A stretch of DNA of 40,037 nucleotides from Gammaproteobacteria bacterium (lineage in GTDB: Bacteria > Pseudomonadota > Gammaproteobacteria > S012-40): the NCBI GenBank assembly GCA_027021445.1, contig JALUUH010000086.1, positions 1 through 40,037 of the forward strand, read 5' to 3'. This document shows positions 27,168-35,918 of this stretch, in pieces. Positions within the stretch are counted from its first letter, which is position 1, and every line of letters starts with the position of its first letter. The translations under genes and the position numbers were made by a program. Under the pieces are notes generated by a model. That model saw nothing but the letters and a program-made list of their open reading frames with translations. It ran no database searches and was not told the DNA's origin.

Positions 27168-27899
27168 TTAGTATTGGTAGCGTACTAACGATGTTTTCAT
27201 CAGACTAACGCGGCTAGAATTTTCTTGAAATTGAATTTTTTCAACAAATTCAGAGATACCCATTAACTCAATGTAAATATCTTGTTCTTGCCGCTGACTA
27301 ACATGCTCAACCACCATAGACAATAGCAAATCAACACTCTCATCAAAACAACCCGGAAGACCTGGACTCAATAATCTACATAATATCCCCCAATCCTCCA
27401 TCAATGGCATCGAAGCGATAACATGTCCTGGCAGAAATGAGGTAATAAATTGAGAAGGAATAGGGGTAAAGCTAAATTTTTCATTGGCCGCAAAAAACAA
27501 ATAGGTATTTTTTGCAAGCTTATTTGTTTTAAAATATTCCGCCAAAAAAATAGCCGAACCCATACCCACTTCATCACAAACTACAATATTTATTCCATCA
27601 TTTCTACGCGAAAATACCGGGCCAAAAAACACTGGCTCCGACAGCCTTACAAAAGTAGTTGATGAAAGCTTGTCTATTACACCTTCATCCAACCAAGGAA
27701 TATAAAGTCGTAGTCGCTGTAATGCTTGATTAAACTGCATCGCATAGGCTTTAATCTCATGCTCATCATCCGCAAGTCTCAACAGAAAAAAACAAAGCGC
27801 ACTTAATTTTTTAGCATCCGCTCTAAGTTGAAGATCGAGAATCGTTACTGAAGGATAGTTTTTAAATCCTTGTATTTCCGCATCAACCCAAGTAAACAT
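27168..27899 (-). CDS. Unrecognised protein, possible remote relative of flavoprotein reductase subunits
   Basis: The protein has 243 aa, is soluble and has no signal peptide. I do not recognise the family with certainty. Residues 103-125 (INIVVCDEVGMGSAIFLAEYF) look like a strand-Gly-rich loop-helix of a nucleotide-binding fold. Residues 132-190 (YLFFAANEKF, then MEDWGILCRLLSPGLPGCF) recall the NAD-binding half of PyrK/ferredoxin-reductase-type electron-transfer subunits. The N-terminal 100 residues do not show the flavin-binding RxYS motif. It lies 10 bp downstream of pyrC' and 29 bp upstream of yggS, clearly inside the operon. A link to the pyrimidine genes is plausible from position only. 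Confidence 0.7.
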   Translation of the reverse strand: MFTWVDAEIQGFKNYPSVTILDLQLRADAKKLSALCFFLLRLADDEHEIKAYAMQFNQALQRLRLYIPWLDEGVIDKLSSTTFVRLSEPVFFGPVFSRRNDGINIVVCDEVGMGSAIFLAEYFKTNKLAKNTYLFFAANEKFSFTPIPSQFITSFLPGHVIASMPLMEDWGILCRLLSPGLPGCFDESVDLLLSMVVEHVSQRQEQDIYIELMGISEFVEKIQFQENSSRVSLMKTSLVRYQY

Positions 27900-27909
27900 T
27901 GATTACCCG

Positions 27910-29190
27910 CTACAGACGATCCTGATAAACAATACGACCATCTAATAATGTGTAACTTACTTTCGCAGAAAACTCCCAACCAATATAGGGAGTATTCTTG
28001 CCTTCACTCCACATTTTTTCTTTTGTTACCCGCCAGTCATTTTGTGGATGAAAAATACAAACATCCGCCGCCTCTCCAATGCCTAAGGTTCCCGCATTAA
28101 TGCCAAGAATATCAGCAGGTTTATGGGTTATGCTCGCAATAGCTTCGGACAAAGAAACCAGCTTGTCATCGACCAACCTCAGCACCAACGGCAATAAAGT
28201 TTCCAGGCAAGATATACCGGGTTCAGCATCACTAAAAGTGCCTAGTTTCGCATCCTCTTCGTGCGGCTGGTGATCCGAGCATATCGCAGTAATCGTATGT
28301 TCGGATACTGCAGCACGTAAGCCCTCTCGATCGCGCTGCGAACGAAAAGGCGGCCTTACATTATAAAACGTATCAAATTCTCCAATATCAATATCAGCCA
28401 TATACAAATGGCTAATAGCAACATCTGCGGTCACGGGTAAACCTTCAAGCTGTGCACGCTTGATCATGCGCGCGCTCACCGCAGTCGATAATCCATAAAA
28501 ATGCGCTCTAACACCTGTCAATTCTATCAGCGCTAACTCTCTGGAAACGGCAACCGTTTCGGCAATTTCTGGAATACCCGACAATCCCAGTCGCACACTC
28601 ATTTGCCCTTCATGGGCACACCCATCACCGCGTAAAAAGGCATCTTCGGCATATAAAAAAACCGTTAAATCATGGCTCGCCGCATATTCCATCGCACGAC
28701 GCATTAACAAGCCATCAGCCACTGGCTTTAATGCATTACCAACACCTACGCAGCCAGCATTTTTGAGTGCGTACATTTCGCTTATTTTTTTCGCAGCCAG
28801 ATTTTTTGTGAGAGCTCCGACAACCACTATTTTGGCAAACCCCGCCGCACTCGCGCGATGCCGGATTAACTCGACTACTGCGGGCGTATCAATAACCGGG
28901 ATGGTATCGGGCGGGCTACATAAAGTGGTAATTCCTGAAGCTGCGGCAGCCTGTGTTTCACTCGCAATAGTTGCTTTATATTCAAAACCCGGTTCACGTA
29001 GTCGTGCACGCATGTCGACAAGACCAGGACAAACAATTTGATCTTTTCCATCAATCACTTTATCTGCTGAAAATCCCTCTGGCCCCGTGCCTAGAGAAAC
29101 AATCATTCCATCCGCAATATACAGATCGGTCATTTGATCTACATTGTTCGCCGGATCAACTACCCGAGCATTTTCTATTTTTATTTTCAT
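27910..29190 (-). CDS. pyrC': PyrC', non-catalytic dihydroorotase-like subunit of aspartate transcarbamoylase
   Basis: The 426-aa protein has the amidohydrolase fold of class I dihydroorotases ([37 protein letters not shown]), but the first zinc motif HxH is R61-A-R63. This loss is the hallmark of the inactive PyrC' that holds PyrB trimers together in Pseudomonas-type class A ATCase. Its ATG overlaps the pyrB stop in ATGA, as expected for subunits made in fixed ratio. A catalytic dihydroorotase must be encoded elsewhere. Confidence 0.92.
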   Translation of the reverse strand: MKIKIENARVVDPANNVDQMTDLYIADGMIVSLGTGPEGFSADKVIDGKDQIVCPGLVDMRARLREPGFEYKATIASETQAAAASGITTLCSPPDTIPVIDTPAVVELIRHRASAAGFAKIVVVGALTKNLAAKKISEMYALKNAGCVGVGNALKPVADGLLMRRAMEYAASHDLTVFLYAEDAFLRGDGCAHEGQMSVRLGLSGIPEIAETVAVSRELALIELTGVRAHFYGLSTAVSARMIKRAQLEGLPVTADVAISHLYMADIDIGEFDTFYNVRPPFRSQRDREGLRAAVSEHTITAICSDHQPHEEDAKLGTFSDAEPGISCLETLLPLVLRLVDDKLVSLSEAIASITHKPADILGINAGTLGIGEAADVCIFHPQNDWRVTKEKMWSEGKNTPYIGWEFSAKVSYTLLDGRIVYQDRL

Positions 29191-30167
29191 GATTTATTTT
29201 CCGCCGCTAAATGACTACCCATGGTCATTGACATTACCGCCATTCTTACGGCAATACCATTAGTCACTTGCTGCAAAATAACTGATTGCTTTCCATTCGC
29301 TACTTCCGAGGCAATTTCGACTCCACGGTTAATAGGGCCGGGATGCATTACAATCGCATTGGGTTTAGCACATGAGAGCTTTTGCTCGGTTAAACCAAAC
29401 GTTTGAAAATACTCTTTTTCCGAAGGTAAAAAACCTCCATCCATTCGTTCTTTCTGTAAACGTAACATGATAACAACATCGACATCACGCAAACCTTTAC
29501 AAAGATCATGGTAGAGATGCACGCCAAGCTTACTCATTTCATTGGGAATTAATGTATTCGGACCAATCACTCTGACTTCATTAACACCTAATGTGGTCAA
29601 TGCATGGATTTGCGAACGCGCAACTCTTGAATGATGCAAGTCTCCCACAATCGCAATTTTCAGCTTAGAAAAATCTGCAAAATGACGCCGTATTGTAAAC
29701 ATATCTAACATTGCTTGGGTAGGATGTTCGTGACACCCATCACCTGCGTTAACAACACTAATATGATCCGGTGCATGCTTAGCAATAAAATATGCCGCCC
29801 CGCTACTCGCATGCCGTACAACAAACATATCGCTTTGCATGGCCTCTAGATTATTCAGCGTATCTAAGAGGGACTCACCCTTTGAAGTGGCTGATGTACT
29901 AATATTCATAGTTAACACATCGGCGGATAATCGTTTTGCGGCAAGTTCAAAAGTAGTACGTGTACGCGTGCTATTCTCAAAAAATAAATTAACAATCGTT
30001 TTACCACGTAGGATAGGAACTTTTTTAATGGCGCGTTCACCCACTTGGGCAAAGTTTTCAGCGGTATCAAGAATTTCAACAAGAATGGAACGAGGTAAGC
30101 CTTCGATTGATAAAAAGTGCTTTAAGCGTTTATCGGGTGTTAATTGAACGTTATTTCTATAACCCAT
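29187..30167 (-). CDS. pyrB: Aspartate carbamoyltransferase catalytic subunit
   Basis: This 326-aa enzyme condenses carbamoyl phosphate and aspartate to N-carbamoyl-aspartate, the first committed step of pyrimidine synthesis. The carbamoyl-phosphate site [13 protein letters not shown] (S66-T67-R68-T69-R70), the [10 protein letters not shown] stretch and [10 protein letters not shown] are intact. Like Pseudomonas PyrB it probably needs PyrC' for assembly. A 96-bp gap separates it from pyrR upstream, the largest gap in this part of the operon. Confidence 0.96.
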   Translation of the reverse strand: MGYRNNVQLTPDKRLKHFLSIEGLPRSILVEILDTAENFAQVGERAIKKVPILRGKTIVNLFFENSTRTRTTFELAAKRLSADVLTMNISTSATSKGESLLDTLNNLEAMQSDMFVVRHASSGAAYFIAKHAPDHISVVNAGDGCHEHPTQAMLDMFTIRRHFADFSKLKIAIVGDLHHSRVARSQIHALTTLGVNEVRVIGPNTLIPNEMSKLGVHLYHDLCKGLRDVDVVIMLRLQKERMDGGFLPSEKEYFQTFGLTEQKLSCAKPNAIVMHPGPINRGVEIASEVANGKQSVILQQVTNGIAVRMAVMSMTMGSHLAAENKS

Positions 30168-30216
30168 TTTATCTACTTACACTTCCTGGTTATGATCACA
30201 GCTGAAAATAAAATAA

Positions 30217-30230
30217 GACCTCTCAGCGCT
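30217..30230 (-). promoter_or_regulatory. Sequence resembling a PyrR RNA-binding loop in the pyrR-pyrB gap
   Basis: Read on the minus strand, the segment AGCGCTGAGAGGTC compares with the Gram-positive PyrR binding-loop consensus ARUCCNGNGAGGYU, keeping the GNGAGGY core with three mismatches elsewhere. It is followed by a U-rich tract and precedes pyrB by about 50 bases. Pseudomonas PyrR is not known to act this way, and I find no clean terminator hairpin, so this is tentative. Confidence 0.25.
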
Positions 30231-30263
30231 TAGGGCGTGAACTCAACAGCACAGTCATATTAA

Positions 30264-30779
30264 TTAGCGATCCGCCCTAGCGTCAACAATACTAAGTTCT
30301 AGCGGTGTTGGGCCGGTTAGTTTTATCTGTTGGTTTTTTTCAAGCACAACCTTTCTACCCACAAAGTCTGCTTGGATCGGTAATTCTCTACCTCCACGGT
30401 CAATTAATACCACCAGTGCCACGCTAGCAGGTCGCCCATAATCAAATATCTCATGCAAAGCCGCTTTAATAGTTCGCCCAGTATATAATACATCATCAAC
30501 GAGAATAATATGGCGACCATCAACCGTTGCCGGTAATTTTGAAGGCTGCACTTGCGGATGCATGCCTATACGGGTAAAATCATCTCGATAAAAAGAAATA
30601 TTGAGTTCTGCGAGTTGACTTGTTAATTCTAGGCTTTGATAAAGACGTTTCGCAACCCACACCCCGCCCGTATGAATTCCAACCATTAATACATCATCGA
30701 GTTGGCGCTGCTCAATATATTCGTGTAAATCGTGGCTTAGGCTTTTAATTTTTTTTTCAACATCTAAATACTGTGTCAT
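30264..30779 (-). CDS. pyrR: PyrR, pyrimidine operon regulator / uracil phosphoribosyltransferase
   Basis: The 171-aa protein has a type I phosphoribosyltransferase fold with the PRPP loop ILVDDVLYTGRTIKAAL and the dimerisation segment RPASVALVVLIDRGGRELPIQADFVG. It forms UMP from uracil and PRPP. In Bacillus it also controls pyr mRNA attenuation, while in Pseudomonas its regulatory role differs. The gene order yqgF-pyrR-pyrB-pyrC' is the Pseudomonas one. The gap to yqgF is 13 bp. Confidence 0.95.
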   Translation of the reverse strand: MTQYLDVEKKIKSLSHDLHEYIEQRQLDDVLMVGIHTGGVWVAKRLYQSLELTSQLAELNISFYRDDFTRIGMHPQVQPSKLPATVDGRHIILVDDVLYTGRTIKAALHEIFDYGRPASVALVVLIDRGGRELPIQADFVGRKVVLEKNQQIKLTGPTPLELSIVDARADR

Positions 30780-30792
30780 TTATTATCCTTAT

Positions 30793-31212
30793 TCACTGAC
30801 CATCCCTCAACCAAGATTCTACAATTAATTTTGCGGCCAAGCTATCTAATCCAACATCTCCATATATTTTATTATCTTCTTTCTGAGTCAGCCCTGCCTG
30901 GTGAGAACTTAAACGCTCATTCGTCCAAAACACGGGTAGATTGTATCGCCCATTGAGACGATTTCCAAAACGTCTTGCACCTTTTGTCGAATGACTGTCA
31001 CTACCATCATCGTGCAGTGGCAAACCAACAACAAGGGCATCCGGCTTCCAATCCGCGATAAGTAGGGTCACCTGTTTCCATTTCGGCGCCCCATCCATGG
31101 CTTTTAACACCGGCAATGGGCTTGCTGTCGCCGTTATCGCATTCCCTACCGCTACACCGATACGCTTAGTACCATAATCAAAGCCCAATACCACACGAAT
31201 GGAATCAGCCAC
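30793..31212 (-). CDS. yqgF: YqgF/RuvX, putative Holliday junction resolvase or 16S rRNA pre-processing nuclease
   Basis: The 139-aa RNase H-fold protein begins VVLGFDYGTKRIGVAVG (first catalytic Asp), with DALVVGLPLHDDGS in the middle and the terminal acidic segment around VGLDSLAAKLIVESW. YqgF is implicated in 16S rRNA 5' maturation and earlier in resolution of Holliday junctions. The start is GTG at 31212. It lies 44 bp after yqgE. Confidence 0.94.
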   Translation of the reverse strand: MADSIRVVLGFDYGTKRIGVAVGNAITATASPLPVLKAMDGAPKWKQVTLLIADWKPDALVVGLPLHDDGSDSHSTKGARRFGNRLNGRYNLPVFWTNERLSSHQAGLTQKEDNKIYGDVGLDSLAAKLIVESWLRDGQ

Positions 31213-31256
31213 CTTTCACACCTATCAATACTAGGAGTCTGTTCTCGGACAGCCTC

Positions 31257-31844
31257 CTAAGAATGCCCCACATCACTGGATAATAGCGACAAATCAACAC
31301 CGAGTAATGCCGCCGCCGCTACTCTTCTGTCTTCACATGGAGTATCGAATAATATCTCTTGGCTACCTGGGCCACTCAACCATGCATTTTGCGCTAACTC
31401 GCGCTCAAGCTGTCCTGGCCCCCAACCCGCATAACCCAGGACTAGCAACATTTTCCTAGGCGCATCACCCTGTGCGATAGCCTGCATAATATCCAGCGAA
31501 GAAGTAATACCTAATGGCTCATTCACTGCGTCATCAACCGCAATGGTTGCCTCCCAGTTACCCACCGGGGAATGGATTAAGAAGCCTCTATCTGTATCCA
31601 TTGGCCCTCCTAAAAAAGCACGTTTATCAGCAATATTCTGTTCCGGCCAATCTAATCCTAACTGCGTGATAACCTCGCCAACAGTCACATCCTCAGTTTC
31701 ACGATTAATCATTAAGCCCATCGCTCCTTCCTCATTGTGCTCACAAATGAACGTTACACTTTGAAAAAAATTTGGGTCTGCAAGAGCGGGCATCGCAATT
31801 AAAAACTTCCCAGTTAAACTTTCAAACGCTTGCTCTTTTATCAT
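31257..31844 (-). CDS. yqgE: YqgE/AlgH (UPF0301 family)
   Basis: This 195-aa protein of the UPF0301 family has the N-terminal signature LTGKFLIAMPALADPNFFQSVTFICEHNEEGAMGLMINR and a conserved central LGGPMDTDRGF. In Pseudomonas it is AlgH, with a proposed effect on alginate and other virulence regulation; the biochemical role is not known. The frame is open to a TTG at 31856, but that codon is only two bases from an AAGGAG box. The ATG at 31844 matches the usual length, so I prefer it. Confidence 0.93.
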   Translation of the reverse strand: MIKEQAFESLTGKFLIAMPALADPNFFQSVTFICEHNEEGAMGLMINRETEDVTVGEVITQLGLDWPEQNIADKRAFLGGPMDTDRGFLIHSPVGNWEATIAVDDAVNEPLGITSSLDIMQAIAQGDAPRKMLLVLGYAGWGPGQLERELAQNAWLSGPGSQEILFDTPCEDRRVAAAALLGVDLSLLSSDVGHS

Positions 31845-31877
31845 ATTCTGAATCAAGGCTCCTTAGTTCAGCACATT

Positions 31878-32774
31878 TCAACGTGCTGTAATGGCTTTAC
31901 CACCAATAAACTTCCAAGTTCGAATGATGTGTAGAATATCTGTTTCTTTTTTCATGGCTTGCGAGAATGGCGCAAAGGGTGAAGACAAATGCACAATTCG
32001 AATGGCTGAATTATCCAACACCGAATGACCTGACGACCGTACCACTTCAATCTCATAAATTGTTCCATCCGCTTTCAACATCACATCTAAAATCAATTCA
32101 CCGGAAAGCTTGTTTTTTTTTGCTTCCGCAGGAAAATTCAAATTTCCGATTCGCTCGACTTTCTGTCGCCACGAATTCATATAACTGGCATATAAGTACT
32201 CTTTAGTCCGTGCCGTAATAATTTTATTACGCGGTAATTTAGAATAAGCTTGCACAGTTTGGCCAATCTCAGATTCTAAACTTGCTATATCCATACTTCG
32301 ACTAATAAGTTCAACCGCACTCAACTGCTCAGACTTCGTTTTTTGCACTGGCAGTGTTTCCGCGATTATTTTTTCCTGTGCATGCTCGGTGGTTAATAGC
32401 TCGGTTCGTGAATTGGGTTGTTTTGGCGCTGGCTGCAATGCAGGAGGATTTAAAGAAGTAAGCTCGGGCTGCTCAAGAGGTAACAGTGATTCAAAAATGG
32501 TTTCCGGCCTGAGTTTTTTCTGTGTATCGCCACCACCTTCTTGATTTACTTGGGCAAGATAATCCGCATCGTCTAAATCAGCAAAACTTTTATTTTTAAC
32601 GAGCGTTACTTCAAGGCTTGGAACCATACTAGCTTCCTCTTTTACATCATCCGTAACAAAACTAATTCCCAGTATCACAAGCAAATGAAAAGCCGTGGCA
32701 AAAATAAGCATCAAGCCTAAGCGATCAACATCCGACTCATTTTTCATTGGATTAAGGGCGAGCACTTGATTCAA
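31878..32774 (-). CDS. TonB-like energy transducer (TonB3 position)
   Basis: The 298-aa protein has one N-terminal membrane helix (about 20-41), a Pro/Gln-rich spacer with predicted helical parts, and a C-terminal TonB domain (about 205-295) with GELILDVMLKADGTIYEIEVVRSSG and a terminal RTWKF. It should transmit proton-motive-force energy from ExbBD to outer-membrane receptors or a related process. In Pseudomonas the TonB paralogue at this location (between algH and gshB) affects twitching motility. The start is uncertain: TTG at 32774 overlaps the upstream gene by 23 bp, while ATG at 32747 would leave 4 bp but has no Shine-Dalgarno. Confidence 0.9.
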   Translation of the reverse strand: MNQVLALNPMKNESDVDRLGLMLIFATAFHLLVILGISFVTDDVKEEASMVPSLEVTLVKNKSFADLDDADYLAQVNQEGGGDTQKKLRPETIFESLLPLEQPELTSLNPPALQPAPKQPNSRTELLTTEHAQEKIIAETLPVQKTKSEQLSAVELISRSMDIASLESEIGQTVQAYSKLPRNKIITARTKEYLYASYMNSWRQKVERIGNLNFPAEAKKNKLSGELILDVMLKADGTIYEIEVVRSSGHSVLDNSAIRIVHLSSPFAPFSQAMKKETDILHIIRTWKFIGGKAITAR

Positions 32775-33285
32775 TTTCTTTCTCAGCCCTCATGACTAAT
32801 TGTTTGGCAATCAAGCCCGTCGCCAAACCAAAAAAAAGTGCTACCGTTAATAATACGGGCAGCAAATAAAAAATGGCCTCATGTTGAATAAACACCAGGT
32901 ACGCCACTAAAAATTGGCCACTTATATGCGCCATGCTGGCCAATACTGCCACTCCTACACAAGACAAACCAAGCCCGCGTCCCTGATAAACAAGGTATAA
33001 AACTAGAATACTGAAAAACGCGCCTGATGCGCTAAGCAGAAAAGTAGGCGACAAAAAAGTACCCGCAACAATACTTCCCACCAGCACACGTAATACAGTT
33101 ACCCAAACAGCAAATCGCAATCCAAATAGAAAAAAAACGGCCAGGGTAATGACATTAGCCAAGCCAGGCTTTATTCCCGGTAGCGGGCTAGGTATTGCAC
33201 TTTCAAAAATATGTATAATAATCGCTAAGACCGCAAGACCCACAATACGATAATCTTCATCAGAGACAGACAAGCTAATTTTCAA
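32752..33285 (-). CDS. Gx transporter family membrane protein (heptaprenyl diphosphate synthase component I-like)
   Basis: The 177-aa protein has five or six hydrophobic segments and the GIKPGLANVITL motif that names the family. Gx proteins resemble ECF transporter S components and are commonly encoded with a NusG domain II protein and ApbE, as here, suggesting supply of a flavin-related or other cofactor for extracytoplasmic flavinylation. The frame begins at TTG (33285); a start at a later codon is possible. An 83-bp gap separates it from the NusG-II gene. Confidence 0.85.
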   Translation of the reverse strand: MKISLSVSDEDYRIVGLAVLAIIIHIFESAIPSPLPGIKPGLANVITLAVFFLFGLRFAVWVTVLRVLVGSIVAGTFLSPTFLLSASGAFFSILVLYLVYQGRGLGLSCVGVAVLASMAHISGQFLVAYLVFIQHEAIFYLLPVLLTVALFFGLATGLIAKQLVMRAEKEIESSARP

Positions 33286-33368
33286 AACTCACACGCCTCG
33301 CTTTCCTAGGCTTAATAGACAAGAGCAAGGTCAACGCCAGAAATGAGGTTTTTACAAAAAACACAGCG

Positions 33369-33728
33369 TTAAAAATTAATCGCGTCATATTGCATTCCTC
33401 CTTCAACTACGAGGCTCAAGCCATTGGGCAAGCAGGCAATAATCTGGCCACTCTTATTAATCTCTCCCGCATGAATACACTGCTTTCCCTTACAAGGCGA
33501 TGTTACAAACCGAATCGCCCCATCACGCACTTCAATTCTGCTTTTTCCAAGCAAGCCATCTATCTCGAGTATTTGATAATGCTTGAGGGATAATGTTTTC
33601 ATCGCAACACCTTTCAACAACACGGAAGCTTGCTGCCCCAGAGCACCACCCCCGGCCCAAAAGAAAAAATAAGACCATATGATCAGTAAGACGGCACCAC
33701 TTAATACAAACTTATCACCAACGGTCAT
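33369..33728 (-). CDS. NusG domain II-containing membrane-anchored protein
   Basis: The 119-aa protein has an N-terminal membrane helix (about 5-25) and an exported domain with SPCKGKQCIHAGEI and GQIIACLPNGLSLVVEG, the signature of NusG domain II proteins. In other bacteria these occur with ApbE and Gx transporters in flavinylation-linked electron transfer loci. I place the start at the ATG at 33728, which overlaps the apbE stop in ATGA and follows an AGTGAG box. The longer frame from 33755 would overlap apbE by 31 bp. Confidence 0.85.
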   Translation of the reverse strand: MTVGDKFVLSGAVLLIIWSYFFFWAGGGALGQQASVLLKGVAMKTLSLKHYQILEIDGLLGKSRIEVRDGAIRFVTSPCKGKQCIHAGEINKSGQIIACLPNGLSLVVEGGMQYDAINF

Positions 33729-34774
33729 TGCAAACTCACTATTTTTTTGACCCAACGAGCATCATCATTAAATCTTATTCGTTGCTGTAACTGAGGTGTA
33801 ATATAAACATCACCAAAACTATCAACCAACATCACTTGCTGAACACCCATCGATTTAGCAATGGATACCCAGTTATCTTTTCCTGCTACAAATAATGCCG
33901 TTGCCGCTGCATCCGCTAAAGCAGCGTCGGGATGAACGATGGTAACCGATTGAAAATCGCGGGCGGGTCTTGCAGTTTTTGGATTAAGGATATGATGGTA
34001 ACGCTTTCCACCCGCCATAAAATAGCGCTCATAATCACCCGAGGTAAAAACGCTATCTTCGCCCACAATTTTTATCGATGCGAGAATCCCATTATCTCGC
34101 GGATGTCTAATTCCAATAACCCATGGCTTTTCACCTTTGCTGCCAACAACTTGCAAGTCCCCCCCTGCATTAACGATAAAATTCTTAAAGCCTGCATTTT
34201 TCAAATGATCGGCTACTTGGGCAACACCAAACCCCTTGGCGACCCCCCCAAAATCAAGTATCACCGCCGGATTAATACTGCGTATCGTTAAATCACTTTC
34301 TTCGACATCAGACAACCGCGGGGGACGTGCTAAATATTGCGTAAGTTTTGCACTAGAAGGAGGAGTGCTTACGCTCAACTCACTCTCTTCAAACCCCCAT
34401 AATTTAATGAGACTGCCAATAGCAGGATCGAAAAAACCGTGAGACGTTTTATTGAATAAACGAGACCGCAGCAATAATTCGCTTATTGAGGCATCTATCT
34501 CTATACTTTTTTCCGCTGCGAATGCTTGATTAATGCTTCCCAACATTCCTTGTCCCCACGGATTCCAAGCCTGATGCATTTGCTTGAAATCTTCCATGGC
34601 TAACTTTACTGCTGCATGGGTTTTTTGCTCAGATTCACCATAAATAACAATATTAACCAGCGTTCCAAAAGCGAGAAACTCTTCTTTGTGTACACTGTGC
34701 TGTTGATCCGCTTTGTCACAACCGACTAAAAGCAATACAGCAAGGTATAAGCATTTAATAACATGAGATAACAA
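33725..34774 (-). CDS. apbE: FAD:protein FMN transferase (ApbE), lipoprotein
   Basis: The 349-aa protein has a signal peptide with lipobox LVGC (C19). ApbE attaches FMN from FAD to Ser/Thr of target flavoproteins in the periplasm. Conserved segments are ILDFGGVAKGFGVAQVADHL, NAGGDLQVVG, SGDYERYF, HHILNPKTARPA and the Mg-binding DAALADAAATALFVAG. It begins at TTG (34774), 5 bp after gshB, with no better in-frame start near. No obvious flavinylated target (for example NqrC or RnfG) is in the window. Confidence 0.94.
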   Translation of the reverse strand: MLSHVIKCLYLAVLLLVGCDKADQQHSVHKEEFLAFGTLVNIVIYGESEQKTHAAVKLAMEDFKQMHQAWNPWGQGMLGSINQAFAAEKSIEIDASISELLLRSRLFNKTSHGFFDPAIGSLIKLWGFEESELSVSTPPSSAKLTQYLARPPRLSDVEESDLTIRSINPAVILDFGGVAKGFGVAQVADHLKNAGFKNFIVNAGGDLQVVGSKGEKPWVIGIRHPRDNGILASIKIVGEDSVFTSGDYERYFMAGGKRYHHILNPKTARPARDFQSVTIVHPDAALADAAATALFVAGKDNWVSIAKSMGVQQVMLVDSFGDVYITPQLQQRIRFNDDARWVKKIVSLQ

Positions 34775-34779
34775 AATTA

Positions 34780-35736
34780 TTAACTCAACTTCCGCCCTAT
34801 CGCGTCCATTAAGTCCCCCGCAATATCTAAGTCATGTAAGCGATCTAATTCACGAATACATGTTGGGCTAGTAACATTAATTTCAGTCAGATAATCACCA
34901 ATCACATCTAAACCCACAAACATAAATCCTTTTTCAGATAACAGTGGCCCGGTTTGCTCGCAAATCCAGTGATCTCGCTCAGTGAGTTCAACGCCCTCGC
35001 CTCTCCCACCCGCAGCTAGATTACCTCGAGTCTCACCTTTTTTAGGAATTCTGGCCAAGGCATAAGGTTCTGGTTTCCCATCTACGAGTAAAATTCGCTT
35101 GTCTCCGTACTCTGATATTTCTGCAATAAATTTTTGCGCCATAATCATTTGCTTTTCCATACGCGTCATTATTTCAAGTATGACCGAAAGATTGGGATCA
35201 TTCACCGATACTCGAAAAATCGAAGCCCCACCCATCATATCCAGTGGTTTCACAATAACATCACCGTGTTGCGCAACAAATGCGCTCAATTCTTCCATGC
35301 GGCGAGAAACCAACATGGGGGTACAACATTGCGGAAACCAAGCGATTGACAACTTTTCATTCGCATCACGCAAGCCTTGCGGCTTATTGACCATTAATAC
35401 ACCACGCCGTTCCGCAAGCTCCAGCAAGTGAGTGGAATAAACATACTCCATATCAAACGGTGGGTCTTTGCGCATTAACAAAACATCTAGAAAGTCATCT
35501 AATGGAGAGTAACCAGAATCCAGTACTTCAAACCACGAACTTAAGTCGTCTTTTACTTTGATTTTTTGCCAATGCGCCCACGTTCTGCCATCCCGCAGGC
35601 TAAGATCTTTTTGCTGCATATAATAAGTGGAATAACCGCGTTTTTGGGCCGCGAGCAACATCGCAAAGGAACTGTCTTTCACCGGCTTAATTTGTTCAAT
35701 GGGATCCATTAAAACCCCTAACCTAAACTCGCTCAT
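34780..35736 (-). CDS. gshB: Glutathione synthetase
   Basis: This 318-aa ATP-grasp enzyme joins gamma-glutamylcysteine and glycine. N-terminal LGVLMDPIEQIKPVKDSSFAMLLAAQKRGY aligns with the E. coli enzyme, and VIVKPLDMMGGASIFRV, GNLAAGGRGEG and INVTSPTCIRELDRL are intact. The frame is open to a TTG at 35766, but the ATG at 35736 with an AGGG box about 8 bases upstream gives the family length, so I use it. It is the first gene of the fourteen-gene minus-strand block. Confidence 0.95.
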   Translation of the reverse strand: MSEFRLGVLMDPIEQIKPVKDSSFAMLLAAQKRGYSTYYMQQKDLSLRDGRTWAHWQKIKVKDDLSSWFEVLDSGYSPLDDFLDVLLMRKDPPFDMEYVYSTHLLELAERRGVLMVNKPQGLRDANEKLSIAWFPQCCTPMLVSRRMEELSAFVAQHGDVIVKPLDMMGGASIFRVSVNDPNLSVILEIMTRMEKQMIMAQKFIAEISEYGDKRILLVDGKPEPYALARIPKKGETRGNLAAGGRGEGVELTERDHWICEQTGPLLSEKGFMFVGLDVIGDYLTEINVTSPTCIRELDRLHDLDIAGDLMDAIGRKLS

Positions 35737-35786
35737 GTGTTTAACCCTTACTCCGCGAATCGTCAATAAAACCCAATAACTTACTT

Positions 35787-35802
35787 GGATTTTAGGATTA
35801 TA
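35787..35802 (-). promoter_or_regulatory. gshB promoter -10 with shared start-site motif
   Basis: On the minus strand a perfect TATAAT (35802 to 35797) runs straight into CCTAAAATCC, identical over 16 bases to the M15 peptidase promoter. The -35 is weak (TTATTG at 17 bp). The leader to the ATG at 35736 would be about 55 nt. The divergent PilG-like gene starts about 120 bp away. Confidence 0.5.
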
Positions 35803-35918
35803 CCCCAGGAGTCGAGTATCAATAAAACACTAAAAATAACACGCTTAAGTTATTCGCATAGATACCGACACAAATAACATCACCAGCCCTTGTTGGATTG
35901 TCGTGTACCCATTCCTAA

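Noticed and set aside
29839-30147. 102-codon plus-strand ORF antisense to pyrB
   Set aside because: It mirrors the codon structure of a highly conserved enzyme gene and has no independent initiation signals.
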